DNA of 64,000 nt, from positions 62,001-126,000 of the forward strand of contig NZ_JALPRR010000003.1 in assembly GCF_023630205.1 (NCBI RefSeq), in the 5' to 3' direction. The notes beneath the pieces were generated by a model. It was given only the letters and a program-made list of their open reading frames with translations, did no database searches and was not told where the DNA came from. Shown in pieces: positions 44,906 to 53,177 of the stretch; within the stretch, counting starts at the first letter, position 1, and every line of letters starts with the position of its first letter. The position numbers and the translations under genes are program-made. The stretch comes from Pontibacter ruber (GTDB lineage Bacteria > Bacteroidota > Bacteroidia > Cytophagales > Hymenobacteraceae).

Positions 44906-45018
44906 GTGTTTCGTTTGTCGTTTTTTGATTAGGGAAGTATACTTTAAGGTATAAGCTGTTGTAGTAGCTGCAGGGTACAATTAGCGTATCCAAATTAAGA
45001 ACGCGACAAACGAAACAC
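44906..45018. repeat. Inverted repeat in intergenic region
   Basis: GTGTTTCGTTTGTC (44906-44919) is exactly repeated in inverted form at 45005-45018. The intervening bases hold an AAGTATACTT palindrome (44935-44944). The region is between convergent genes. Confidence 0.65.
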
Positions 45019-45036
45019 TAAAAACGACACACGAAA

Positions 45037-45774
45037 CTAAGGCAGTTCCAGCAGGTTGGTCTTGCGGATGTAAGCTTTCTCGCCTTTCCATTTAATCTCA
45101 TACCAGATATCCTGTTCGCCCGTAATCGGAACTTTGTGGCCTTCTGAGGCCGTAGTTACCCACGATGCCCCCGCCGAAGGAGCCGACATAATGGCTACGT
45201 GGTTGTTCTTGATGATGCCCGCATCTCCCAGGTTGAGGAAGTTGATGTAATAAAGAATAAAGAACAGGTACAGGATAAATCCGACTTTAAAAGTAGGAGT
45301 GAATTTGTGCCCTTTTCGCCAACTGATCACCATAACCGTAACGGTTACAACAGCTGCCAGAAGCATCAGTTCCAGTATGCGCATGTAGTGTTTGCTGAAC
45401 TGTGTTTTAAAGAACTGCAGGTCGTTGTACTCGTAGCCCAGCAGGCGGTGTGCCTGTGCCAGCTCTTCCATCTTTTTAAGCACAGAACGGCTGGGCTGCT
45501 TGGTGTAGAACAGGTGGAGGTAGTACATGGCCCCGGTATAATCGCGAAGACCTTCTTTGATGTAGGCCATCTTTAGCAGCATTTGTGGGGAGTATTGCCG
45601 CTGCTGTTGCAGAATATCTTCGTATAAGGTAAAAGCTTCGGTGTATTGTTGCCTGTTAAACAACGAATCTGCCTGTTTTATAGTAAAATTATTTGCCTGA
45701 CTATAAACAGGTTTGCACAATAGCAGTAAAAAAACGAGCACAAAACCCGATAATTTGGAACAAATATTTTGCAT
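45037..45774 (-). CDS. TPR protein with membrane helices and SH3 domain
   Basis: 245 residues. A signal peptide (SGFVLVFLLLLCKPVYSQ) is followed by two TPR-like helix pairs (ADSLFNRQQYTEAFTLYEDIL and MLLKMAYIKEGLRDYTGAMYYL). Two hydrophobic helices follow (MLLAAVVTVTVMVISW and VGFILYLFFILYYINFL), and a C-terminal SH3-like domain (VAIMSAPSAGASWVTTASEG ... YIRKTNLLELP). It resembles the BatE-type proteins of Bacteroidota, although no BatA/B/C/D partners are adjacent, so this is a tentative reading. It is divergent from the tRNA-Lys promoter. Confidence 0.8.
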   Translation of the reverse strand: MQNICSKLSGFVLVFLLLLCKPVYSQANNFTIKQADSLFNRQQYTEAFTLYEDILQQQRQYSPQMLLKMAYIKEGLRDYTGAMYYLHLFYTKQPSRSVLKKMEELAQAHRLLGYEYNDLQFFKTQFSKHYMRILELMLLAAVVTVTVMVISWRKGHKFTPTFKVGFILYLFFILYYINFLNLGDAGIIKNNHVAIMSAPSAGASWVTTASEGHKVPITGEQDIWYEIKWKGEKAYIRKTNLLELP

Positions 45775-45798
45775 TTAATCAGATAGCTGTTACTTTTG
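45768..45798 (+). promoter_or_regulatory. Promoter of tRNA-Lys copy 1
   Basis: TTTG at 45768-45771, 19 bases, then TACTTTTG at 45791-45798: an exact fit to the Bacteroidota TTTG-N19-TAnnTTTG promoter. Confidence 0.8.
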
Positions 45799-45843
45799 CA
45801 ACGCAATTCAGGGAAACGCCTTGAGAATGCAAGTTAACAAAAA

Positions 45844-45916
45844 GATTCTGTAGCTCAGCTGGTAGAGCAATACACTTTTAATGTATGGGTCCTGGGTTCG
45901 AATCCCAGCGGGATCA
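45844..45916 (+). tRNA. tRNA-Lys (anticodon TTT), copy 1
   Basis: 73 bases fold as a cloverleaf: acceptor GATTCTG/CGGGATC with discriminator A, D arm GCTC/GAGC, anticodon loop CTTTTAA with anticodon TTT, T arm CTGGG-TTCGAAT-CCCAG. CCA is not encoded. It is identical to the copy at 46066-46138. Confidence 0.96.
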
Positions 45917-45930
45917 CAAAAGAAAGCATC

Positions 45931-45958
45931 AGCCTTTTCCGTAAGAGAAGGCTTTTTC
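45931..45958 (+). terminator. Terminator of tRNA-Lys copy 1
   Basis: Stem AGCCTTTTC/GAGAAGGCT (one wobble pair), loop of about 5 bases, followed by TTTTCTTT. Confidence 0.78.
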
Positions 45959-46005
45959 TTTCTCCTTCTTCTGAAGAAGGGTTGTTAAAGAAGTTTAAAT
46001 TTTGT

Positions 46006-46036
46006 TTTGCTTTTTAAAATTTAGCTTCTAATTTTG
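46006..46036 (+). promoter_or_regulatory. Promoter of tRNA-Lys copy 2
   Basis: TTTG at 46006-46009, 19 bases, then TAATTTTG at 46029-46036. It has the same spacing as copy 1. Confidence 0.8.
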
Positions 46037-46065
46037 CCCTCCCTAACAAGGGAAAAACAAGTACC

Positions 46066-46138
46066 GATTCTGTAGCTCAGCTGGTAGAGCAATACACTTT
46101 TAATGTATGGGTCCTGGGTTCGAATCCCAGCGGGATCA
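46066..46138 (+). tRNA. tRNA-Lys (anticodon TTT), copy 2
   Basis: Identical in all 73 bases to copy 1, with the same cloverleaf and anticodon TTT. It has its own promoter and terminator, so it is an independent gene rather than part of a tRNA operon. Confidence 0.96.
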
Positions 46139-46147
46139 CTGAAAATG

Positions 46148-46178
46148 AAAGCCACTCCGAAACGAGTGGCTTTTTTGT
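46148..46178 (+). terminator. Terminator of tRNA-Lys copy 2
   Basis: A perfect 10-bp stem AAAGCCACTC/GAGTGGCTTT followed by a run of Ts. Confidence 0.9.
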
Positions 46179-46209
46179 TTTTATACCTCCTGCCTTTATC
46201 CGCGCCTAC

Positions 46210-46255
46210 AAAGTATAAGCCCCTGCTATAACATAATAGCAGGGGCTTATACTTT
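46210..46255. terminator. Perfect 20-bp hairpin, terminator of DUF5687 gene
   Basis: AAAGTATAAGCCCCTGCTAT faces its exact complement around a 6-base loop. It lies just after the stop of the minus-strand permease gene. The feet of the stem are AAGTATA/TATACTT, as in the terminator at 10998-11046. Confidence 0.9.
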
Positions 46256-46296
46256 ATCTAAAACTGTTAATTGCTTATTGTTTACTGATAACTGTT

Positions 46297-47658
46297 CTAA
46301 GCTTCTGTCTTGTAAAGGGTTTCGAAGATCTTGTACTTATACTTTTGATACACCCTGAGCACTGCTACCATCGCAAACAAGGCACCACCAATAAGAAGCG
46401 GGTAAAGCAGGTACAGGAGCGGATGCAGCAACGGCGTGAACAGCAACCCCATCAGGAAAATAGAAACAAAGCTGAACAAATACGATGTTTTGGCACCAAA
46501 GCTCATAATTCCGCCACTTACCACCTTCGGACTTACAAACGACGCGATCAATGCCACAGGAGTTAATACTAGTACCGATGCTGCATACAGCAGTAGTATA
46601 AAGGTTGCATGCTCATGGTTAAACAGGGCCACGTAAAGTATAGCCAGCGTTGCATCGATCAACAAGGGCACACGGAGGGGCATCAGACTGGCCAGCAGAA
46701 AGTCTTTGTAATTGCCGGTAGCCCGCTCGGTTGTTAGCCAGAGGTTTTTATAAAATCCCCAGATGTTGTTGAACACATACGAGTAAAGCACCACTGGCCC
46801 CATAAACAGCCAGATGGTAGGATTCTTGTCCAGAATGTGGTAGCCTTTGAGGGTATAAACCAGCGCGTCTACCGCCAGCATCAGTACCTTAAAGCCTAAG
46901 CCGAACAGTAGCAGCGGGCGAGCTGTTTTGTGGTTTTTGAAGAGCCTCCAGGCAAGGCTGCGCCGGGCGTTCTGGCTATAGTTTACTACCCTGCGCTTTG
47001 GCTCGTAAGCAGCCTGCTCCAGAAAGTAATTAGAAGCCAGGAAGGCTCCCAGTGAGGCCAGGTGCACCACCATCAGGGGCAGCTGGTAAGTCGGTTCATA
47101 CATTGGTACCCGCACCTGAAGGGCCACAAAAGCGGCTGCCATTACAGCTGCTGCAAAAAACATGCTGTGGCGCCACCTGATCTTGCGTTCAACCAGTATC
47201 TGCAGCGAGCGACGTGTTACGTGGGCCGTAATCAATACAAGTAGTCCCTGCAGCAGGTGCAAAAAATTGTAATCCGGCGAAAGCAGGAACAGCACGAACA
47301 AGAAGTTGAGCAGCACAAAGTAAAAAGGAGATACCAGCTCTACGGCCAGTTCGGTCCAGAAGCGCTGGAGTGGGGGAATGGGGTAAATCCGTTGGATAAA
47401 TTCTGTCCTGGGGATATAGGCTGGGAAAAAGCCGCGCAGCACGGTAAAAGCCAGCAACAGCAGGTTGGCATAGCCTAACACTTTTTCCACGCTTGGGTTG
47501 ATGCCTCCTTCGTGCGCCTTTTGCAGCAGCAACGTAAAGATCCAGCTGTAAAAACCGGACAGCACAATGCCAAGTGCCAGCAGCAGCACACGCTGCAATC
47601 GCTTCTGACGGAAATAGCTGTTTAGCCTTGCTTTGCAGGAATAAAGAATCAGATCCAT
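46297..47658 (-). CDS. DUF5687 family ABC-type membrane protein
   Basis: 453 residues with about ten to twelve hydrophobic helices (for example VLLLALGIVLSGFYSWIFTLLL, FYFVLLNFLFVLFLLS, ILLLYAASVLVLTPVALIASF). The pattern and the partner gene match the DUF5687 permease family of Bacteroidota, which pairs with an ABC ATPase. It forms an inner-membrane exporter with the ATPase encoded 95 bases upstream on the same strand. Substrate unknown. Confidence 0.85.
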   Translation of the reverse strand: MDLILYSCKARLNSYFRQKRLQRVLLLALGIVLSGFYSWIFTLLLQKAHEGGINPSVEKVLGYANLLLLAFTVLRGFFPAYIPRTEFIQRIYPIPPLQRFWTELAVELVSPFYFVLLNFLFVLFLLSPDYNFLHLLQGLLVLITAHVTRRSLQILVERKIRWRHSMFFAAAVMAAAFVALQVRVPMYEPTYQLPLMVVHLASLGAFLASNYFLEQAAYEPKRRVVNYSQNARRSLAWRLFKNHKTARPLLLFGLGFKVLMLAVDALVYTLKGYHILDKNPTIWLFMGPVVLYSYVFNNIWGFYKNLWLTTERATGNYKDFLLASLMPLRVPLLIDATLAILYVALFNHEHATFILLLYAASVLVLTPVALIASFVSPKVVSGGIMSFGAKTSYLFSFVSIFLMGLLFTPLLHPLLYLLYPLLIGGALFAMVAVLRVYQKYKYKIFETLYKTEA

Positions 47659-47753
47659 TAAATAAAGTAAAATCTTAGTTAAAGAATTAAAGAGTCGGAG
47701 AGTTAAAGAGTCCCATGTTGCGGCTCTGTAACTCGGGTGGCTTAACTCTTACC

Positions 47754-48512
47754 CTAATTTAACATCCAGTCAATGTTAGCTTCGGTGTTGTGGTGCGGCA
47801 ACAAAAGCTGGAAGAGTGCCTGGTCGATCAGGTGCTTGCCATTCATCGTGAACTCCTCAACAGAGCCGTTGTACATCAGCTGGCCATCGTTAAGCACCCC
47901 GATATGCGTCGCCACACGCTCCACGTAATTCAGGTCGTGAGAGGAAATAAGCACCACCCGATTCGGGTTCCGGTAGCTTCGGATGAGTTGTACCAGCAAC
48001 TGCGCCGCAATCGGGTCAAGGCCTGTAAAGGGCTCGTCAAGTATGAGCACGCTTGGTTTGTGCAGGATCGAGGCGGCTATTCCTACTTTCTTCTTCATAC
48101 CCGTTGAGTAACCGGCTATGTTCTTGTGCAGCGACTCCCTGTCTGTGAAAAAGTAATTGGTCAGGCTGCTGATGCGCTCCTGGGCCTCTTCCGGCGACAG
48201 GCGGTACAGCTTTGCCACAAAGTTGAGGTACTCCAGGCCTGTAAATTCTTCAATCAGCGGATTGTCCTCGCAAAGCGCACCGAGGCTCTGCTTTACCTCC
48301 AGGTTATGGTTATGATAATCTTTGCCCAACAGCGTTATGGTGCCGGCATCAGGCTTGATCAGGTCAAGTATACAATTCAGAAAAGTGCTTTTGCCGATAC
48401 CATTTTTGCCCAGGAGGCAGTAGCACTGGCCATTTTCTATAGTTAAGTTCAAATCTTGCAGCACTTGCTTCTTGCCAAATGCTTTTGATAGTCCGCTTAT
48501 CTCGATGCTCAT
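47754..48512 (-). CDS. ABC transporter ATP-binding protein
   Basis: 252 residues, a complete ABC ATPase: Walker A LLGKNGIGKSTFLN, Q-loop region, signature YSTGMKKKVGIAASIL, Walker B VLILDEPFTGLDP and the H-loop LISSHDLNYVERV. It drives the DUF5687 permease encoded just downstream. Similar pairs in Bacteroidota are predicted exporters or membrane-stress systems. Confidence 0.93.
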   Translation of the reverse strand: MSIEISGLSKAFGKKQVLQDLNLTIENGQCYCLLGKNGIGKSTFLNCILDLIKPDAGTITLLGKDYHNHNLEVKQSLGALCEDNPLIEEFTGLEYLNFVAKLYRLSPEEAQERISSLTNYFFTDRESLHKNIAGYSTGMKKKVGIAASILHKPSVLILDEPFTGLDPIAAQLLVQLIRSYRNPNRVVLISSHDLNYVERVATHIGVLNDGQLMYNGSVEEFTMNGKHLIDQALFQLLLPHHNTEANIDWMLN

Positions 48513-48910
48513 ATATAATGTACTTTTGGCAACTACCTGTATAGTCTAACCGCTTGCTATACAGTGATAAAGGTAAGGATAAGCTCCAAAAAGTCCTAAC
48601 AGGAATTAAGAACGAAGCCCCCGGCATGTATTTTTTAAGGTATCAGCAACAAAAAATACATCTCTAAGCAGGACAACACACTATTTACCTAATATGGTTT
48701 CGGATTTCCTGTTTTGTTTCAACATTATACTTGCGCCTTTAACTAAGATACTGTTTGTCAGTTTCTTCCCTCCCTATTATGCAAGATAAACCGCTTATTT
48801 AGTAGCTTGTTATTTTTTAAATTAGGCTTAAGTCGATATTTAGGCTAACCTAAATTAAAATTTATAGTATGTTTGATGTATAGTTAAGATAAATTTAAAC
48901 TAATGAAACT
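48513..48910. other. Divergent promoter region of ABC and TonB genes
   Basis: 398 bases with no gene. It contains a DtxR-like palindrome at 48839-48854 and another TTAGGCTTAAG-type word at about 48822. An AAGTATA-type word lies near 48725. Confidence 0.5.
48839..48854. promoter_or_regulatory. DtxR/IdeR-like operator
   Basis: TTTAGGCTAACCTAAA is a palindrome with a 4-base centre. It matches most of the classical TTAGGTTAGGCTAACCTAA metal-repressor box. It lies about 57 bases upstream of the TonB receptor start, so iron or manganese control is likely but inferred. Confidence 0.5.
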
Positions 48911-51178
48911 ATGGTCAAGCTATACTTATTCTTGTTGATGTTCTTACTGCCGTTGCTGATGTTTGGCCAAAGTGGCAACGTAACAGGGCGGGTAGTGGCC
49001 AATGGCACAGCTGTACCTTATGCAAGTATAGGCTTGCAGGGAACATCCCTTGGTACAACTGCCTCAGATAAAGGTATTTTTGAAATTATGAGTGTACCTG
49101 CCGGATCGTATAGGCTAAGGGTTTCGGCTGTTGGCTTTGCGCCTTTTGAAAAACATATAGAAGTGCAGTCAGGACAGGCAACGCAGATAGAGGTAGTATT
49201 GGAGCAAAGCCAGGCAAGTATAAAAGAGGTGGTGGTAACCGGCACCATGCGCGAAACCTTCCTGCTGGAGTCGCCGGTAGCTGTGGAAGTATACACGCCA
49301 AAGTACTTTCAGAAAAATCCGACACCCGCCTTATTTGAAGCATTGGAGCTCGTGAACGGCGTGCAACCACAGATCAACTGCAATGTGTGCGGCACCGGCG
49401 ACATCCATATCAACGGCATGGAAGGCGCTTATACCATGGTGCTGATAGATGGCATGCCCGTTGTGAGTGCACTATCCACGGTTTATGGACTCAGTGGCAT
49501 CCCCAACAGCCTGGTGGAGCGGGTAGAGGTAGTAAAAGGACCTGCCTCTACGCTGTATGGCTCCGAGGCCGTGGCTGGCCTTATCAACGTCATCACAAAA
49601 AGCCCGCTGAAAGCACCTCGTATAGCTGCCGATGTTTTTTATACATCGCATGAAGAACTGAATGCTGATGTTGGCCTGAGCAGGCAGTGGGAGAGGGCCT
49701 CCACCATCCTAAGCACCAATTACTTCAGGATGAATAATCGCCGGGATGTTAACAACGACAATTTTACGGACACCCCGCTGCAGCACCGGATCTCTTTGTT
49801 TAACAAATGGAGCCTGGCACGTAAGGATAACCGCATCATGAACCTGGCTGCGCGTTATTATTACGAGGATCGCTTTGGTGGCGAAATGCAGTGGTCTCCT
49901 GCTTTCCGGGCCGGTGACAGCATCTATGGGGAGTCGGTGTATACGAGGCGGTACGAATTACTGGGTGCATACCAGTTGCCTGTAAAAGAGAAGCTGTTGC
50001 TGAGTTATTCCTACAACGACCATGACCAGAACTCGGCTTATGGTACCACCCTGTACAAAGGGCGGCAGAAAGTGCTGTTCGGGCAGCTGGTGTGGGACAA
50101 AGCATTAGGAGCCCGGCATAATCTATTGCTTGGTTCCGCCTACCGCTATACTTTCTACGACGACAACACACCTGCAACGCAGACCACTAACGCGTCGGAG
50201 TCTGTAAACAAGCCGGTTTATACTTCGCTGCCCGGCGTTTTTGTGCAGGAAGAGTTCAAAGCCTCGTCTGCTACTACGCTGCTGGCCGGCCTGCGCTATG
50301 ATTACAACTCTGATCATGGCAGCATACTTACCCCAAGATTTAACATGAAATGGTCGCCGGATAAAGAGAGTACCTTACGTCTGAGCCTGGGAAATGGATA
50401 CCGGGTGGTAAACCTGTTTACGGAAGACCACGCGGCCCTTACCGGTGCCCGGAAGGTAGTGATACAGAACGAGCTGAAACCGGAGCGCTCCTACAATGCC
50501 AGCCTGAACTACCAGCGCTATTTTAATCTGAGCAGCGGTTACCTGGACCTGGAGGCGACCACCTTTTATACGTACTTTACCAACAAGATCGTAGCAGATT
50601 TCCTGACAGATAACAACCTGATCATCTACGATAACCTCAGCGGACATGCCATTTCCAGGGGGGTGGCTGTTGATCTGGACATGGCGTTTACATTTCCGCT
50701 GCACCTGAACGCCGGACTTACTTTGATGGATGTATACCAGGTTGAGGAGCAGAAGGGGGAGGGGAGAAGTATGAAAGTACCGCAACTGCATGCCCCTAAG
50801 TTCTCGGCCACATTTGCAGCTACCTATAAATTACCAAAGTATGGGTTGGCCATCGACTACACAGGAAGTATAAAAGGGCCAATGCACCTGCCGGTACAGG
50901 AGCTAGACTTCAGGCCGGGAAAGTCGCCGTGGTTTACGTTGCAGAACATTCAGCTTACCAAAACTTTTGCAGGAGGGTTGGAAGTATACGGAGGCGTGAA
51001 AAATATTTTTGATTTCATGCCCGAGAATCCACTCATGCGTCCTTTTGATCCCTTCGATAAAAACGTAGCAGTTGATAACCCCAATAACTATACATTTGAT
51101 ACAGAGTATAATTATGCTCCGCTGCAGGGCCGCCGAACGTTTATAGGCGTAAGGTACAACCTGGCACAGCCCGACTGA
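48911..51178 (+). CDS. TonB-dependent outer-membrane receptor
   Basis: 755 residues. A signal peptide (YLFLLMFLLPLLMFGQS) is followed by a CarboxypepD_reg-like domain (GNVTGRVVANGTAVPYASIGL, about 20-105). The plug runs from FLLESPVAVEVYTPKYF to AVAGLINVITK and contains a Cys-x-x-Cys within NCNVCGTGDIHINGM. A 22-strand-size barrel ends in RRTFIGVRYNLAQ. It imports a metal complex, cofactor or similar ligand using TonB energy. Metal control is suggested by the upstream DtxR-like site. No downstream ABC or siderophore gene is linked. Confidence 0.92.
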   Translation: MVKLYLFLLMFLLPLLMFGQSGNVTGRVVANGTAVPYASIGLQGTSLGTTASDKGIFEIMSVPAGSYRLRVSAVGFAPFEKHIEVQSGQATQIEVVLEQSQASIKEVVVTGTMRETFLLESPVAVEVYTPKYFQKNPTPALFEALELVNGVQPQINCNVCGTGDIHINGMEGAYTMVLIDGMPVVSALSTVYGLSGIPNSLVERVEVVKGPASTLYGSEAVAGLINVITKSPLKAPRIAADVFYTSHEELNADVGLSRQWERASTILSTNYFRMNNRRDVNNDNFTDTPLQHRISLFNKWSLARKDNRIMNLAARYYYEDRFGGEMQWSPAFRAGDSIYGESVYTRRYELLGAYQLPVKEKLLLSYSYNDHDQNSAYGTTLYKGRQKVLFGQLVWDKALGARHNLLLGSAYRYTFYDDNTPATQTTNASESVNKPVYTSLPGVFVQEEFKASSATTLLAGLRYDYNSDHGSILTPRFNMKWSPDKESTLRLSLGNGYRVVNLFTEDHAALTGARKVVIQNELKPERSYNASLNYQRYFNLSSGYLDLEATTFYTYFTNKIVADFLTDNNLIIYDNLSGHAISRGVAVDLDMAFTFPLHLNAGLTLMDVYQVEEQKGEGRSMKVPQLHAPKFSATFAATYKLPKYGLAIDYTGSIKGPMHLPVQELDFRPGKSPWFTLQNIQLTKTFAGGLEVYGGVKNIFDFMPENPLMRPFDPFDKNVAVDNPNNYTFDTEYNYAPLQGRRTFIGVRYNLAQPD

Positions 51179-51247
51179 TCGCCTGGTGTTTGTTATTTGC
51201 AGTGGAGAAAAATTTGTAGTTTTATTTAAAGTGGAGCAGGAGGTGAT

Positions 51248-51279
51248 ATTGCATATATCGTAACTGCTCGCTACTTTTG
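51248..51279 (+). promoter_or_regulatory. Promoter of tRNA-Leu
   Basis: ATTG at 51248-51251, 20 bases, then TACTTTTG at 51272-51279. The -7 box is the same as for tRNA-Lys copy 1. Confidence 0.65.
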
Positions 51280-51295
51280 CAACCACATTTAACCC

Positions 51296-51377
51296 GCGCA
51301 CGTGGTGAAACTGGTAGACACGCCATCTTGAGGGGGTGGTGCCTTCGGGTGTGGGAGTTCGAATCTCCCCGCGCGCA
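51296..51377 (+). tRNA. tRNA-Leu (anticodon GAG)
   Basis: 82 bases with the long variable arm of a leucine tRNA. The anticodon stem CCATC/GGTGG encloses loop TTGAGGG, anticodon GAG; the T arm is GGGAG-TTCGAAT-CTCCC. The acceptor GCGCACG pairs with CGCGCGC except for one A-C mismatch at the fifth pair. The integrase gene follows 205 bases later, so the 3' part of this tRNA is the likely attachment site. Confidence 0.93.
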
Positions 51378-51381
51378 CTTC

Positions 51382-51415
51382 AAAAGCTCTATTCTAACGG
51401 ATAGGGCTTTTTTGT
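51382..51415 (+). terminator. Terminator of tRNA-Leu
   Basis: Stem AAAAGCTCTAT/ATAGGGCTTTT (one wobble) around an 8-base loop, followed by a T run. Confidence 0.78.
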
Positions 51416-51582
51416 TTGTAAGGGGCTGTTTTGTCTCCATCTTTCCTATCTCACAGTGACCAAACCAGTGACCTAGAATTTTCATGTGTTTCAGGTCACG
51501 AATAACGCTGTAAGTAACTGATGAACTAGACTTTACAATAGATTAACTTGTAGTCAATTGGTCTTCATAAACACCATAAATC

Positions 51583-52797
51583 ATGAAGACACAGCACACA
51601 TTCGCCCTTCTGGCAATGGTCAGAAGAAACAAGCCCAATAAACTCGGGGAAATACCTGTTTTCATTAGAGTAACTATCAATGGGAATAACACTGAGATAG
51701 CTACAAAACACTTTGTTAAGCCTGAACTATGGGATACCTCCAAGGGGAAGGTGAAAGGTAGATCAGACCTTGCTAAAACCATCAACGATACCATAGACCT
51801 CTTCAAGCTAAGGGCTAAGCAACATTATAATAAGCTAATAGAGGCAGGTAAAGAAGTTGACCTATTAGCTATCAAGAATGGAGTTCTGTGTATAGAAGAA
51901 AAGCAACCCACTTTACTGGAAGTGTTCTCCAAGCTCGTAAGAGATGTGCATGCCAAGATAGGGGTAGAGTATAGTATGAGTTGTTACAGCGCATACAGGG
52001 CTTCAGAGAACCATCTGGTGATGTTTCTTGAAGAAGAATATAAGTTGCAGGACTACAAACTTAAGGATCTTTCCTTTAGGTTTATCGCTGACTTTGAACA
52101 TTACCTAAAGACAAAAGGTAAGTGCAGGCAGAATGGAGCCATCAAGCATATTCAAAGGGTAAAGAAGTCAGTAAGGATAGCCTTAAAGTATGACTACATT
52201 CAGAAAGACCCTTTTCTTTTACATTCTATGGGCAAGGATAAGGTTATCAGGCTACCTTTGAACGAAGGGGAATTGAAGACCTTAGAGGCTATGAAGGTCG
52301 ATGTCGAGAGACTAGAGATTATTAGAGACATGTTCCTCTTCACCTGCTACACAGGCTTAGCATTTATTGACGCTAAACACCTTAAGAAAGAGAATATTGG
52401 TATTGGGATAGATGGGGAGGAGTGGATATTTACTGAGCGCCAGAAGACAGGTAATACCTGTGCTATCCCACTTCTTCCACCAGCTAAAGCAATTCTTAAG
52501 AAGTATGCAATCCATGACAAGGTGCTCACATCAGGCTATCTGTTGCCTATTCCATCCAACCAGAAATTCAATGCCTATTTAAAAGAAATAGGAGATTTGG
52601 CAGGGGTTAGGAAAAAACTCACTGTACATATTGGAAGGCATACTTTTGCAACTACCATAGCCTTACAGAATGGTGTTCCTATGGAGGTCGTAAAACAAAT
52701 GCTAGGACATGACAACATAAAGACTACCCAGATTTATGCTAAAGTGGAGACACGTCTTATAGCTGATTCTATGAATGCTCTGAGGAAGAAGTATTAA
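51583..52797 (+). CDS. Tyrosine site-specific integrase
   Basis: 404 residues. An N-terminal arm-binding region (NKPNKLGEIPVFIRVTINGNNTEIATK) is followed by a SAM-like core-binding domain and a catalytic domain with FTCYTGLAFIDAKHL, the TERQKTGNTCAIPL strand (catalytic Lys) and HIGRHTFATTIALQNG (His-x-x-Arg). The catalytic Tyr is in the final IYAKV. It resembles the Bacteroidota phage/ICE integrases of the phage_int_SAM_5 type. It would recombine the island at the tRNA-Leu gene directly upstream. Confidence 0.93.
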   Translation: MKTQHTFALLAMVRRNKPNKLGEIPVFIRVTINGNNTEIATKHFVKPELWDTSKGKVKGRSDLAKTINDTIDLFKLRAKQHYNKLIEAGKEVDLLAIKNGVLCIEEKQPTLLEVFSKLVRDVHAKIGVEYSMSCYSAYRASENHLVMFLEEEYKLQDYKLKDLSFRFIADFEHYLKTKGKCRQNGAIKHIQRVKKSVRIALKYDYIQKDPFLLHSMGKDKVIRLPLNEGELKTLEAMKVDVERLEIIRDMFLFTCYTGLAFIDAKHLKKENIGIGIDGEEWIFTERQKTGNTCAIPLLPPAKAILKKYAIHDKVLTSGYLLPIPSNQKFNAYLKEIGDLAGVRKKLTVHIGRHTFATTIALQNGVPMEVVKQMLGHDNIKTTQIYAKVETRLIADSMNALRKKY

Positions 52798-52886
52798 TTA
52801 GAAAAAATGAGTAGTCATATGCTGACAGTATATAATTCTGTAAATCCTGGTATCGTTCGTTAGTTTGTAGTGATCATCACCAGAAG

Positions 52887-52913
52887 CCCTCGCTTTAAAT
52901 AGCGAGGGTTTTT
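52887..52913 (+). terminator. Intrinsic terminator after integrase
   Basis: A perfect 8-bp stem CCCTCGCT/AGCGAGGG around loop TTAAAT, then TTTTTGG. The remaining bases to 53177 hold no gene. Confidence 0.8.
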
Positions 52914-53177
52914 GGTTTTATATAGTTCCTTGCGGCTTTCTCTAAGCCTTTCCACTCACTTGTAATAAACAGATAAAACATTGTTGAATGTGCGTGATAA
53001 ACCGCATAAAGCTACTGTTAAGTTTCATCTGTCTCACTAAACAAGGTCAATCGATTGATGAAATTATTAGAGCTTTTGATATTAGTTTGTGCCTCTAATA
53101 CTAAAAATAAAGAGCCCACACATGCTTGGGCAGGCTAATTTTAATTCCACTATTATGCAAACTTAATATAAAGTTAA

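Noticed and set aside
51222..51485. Minus-strand open frame overlapping tRNA-Leu
   Set aside because: It covers the tRNA gene and its terminator on the opposite strand.
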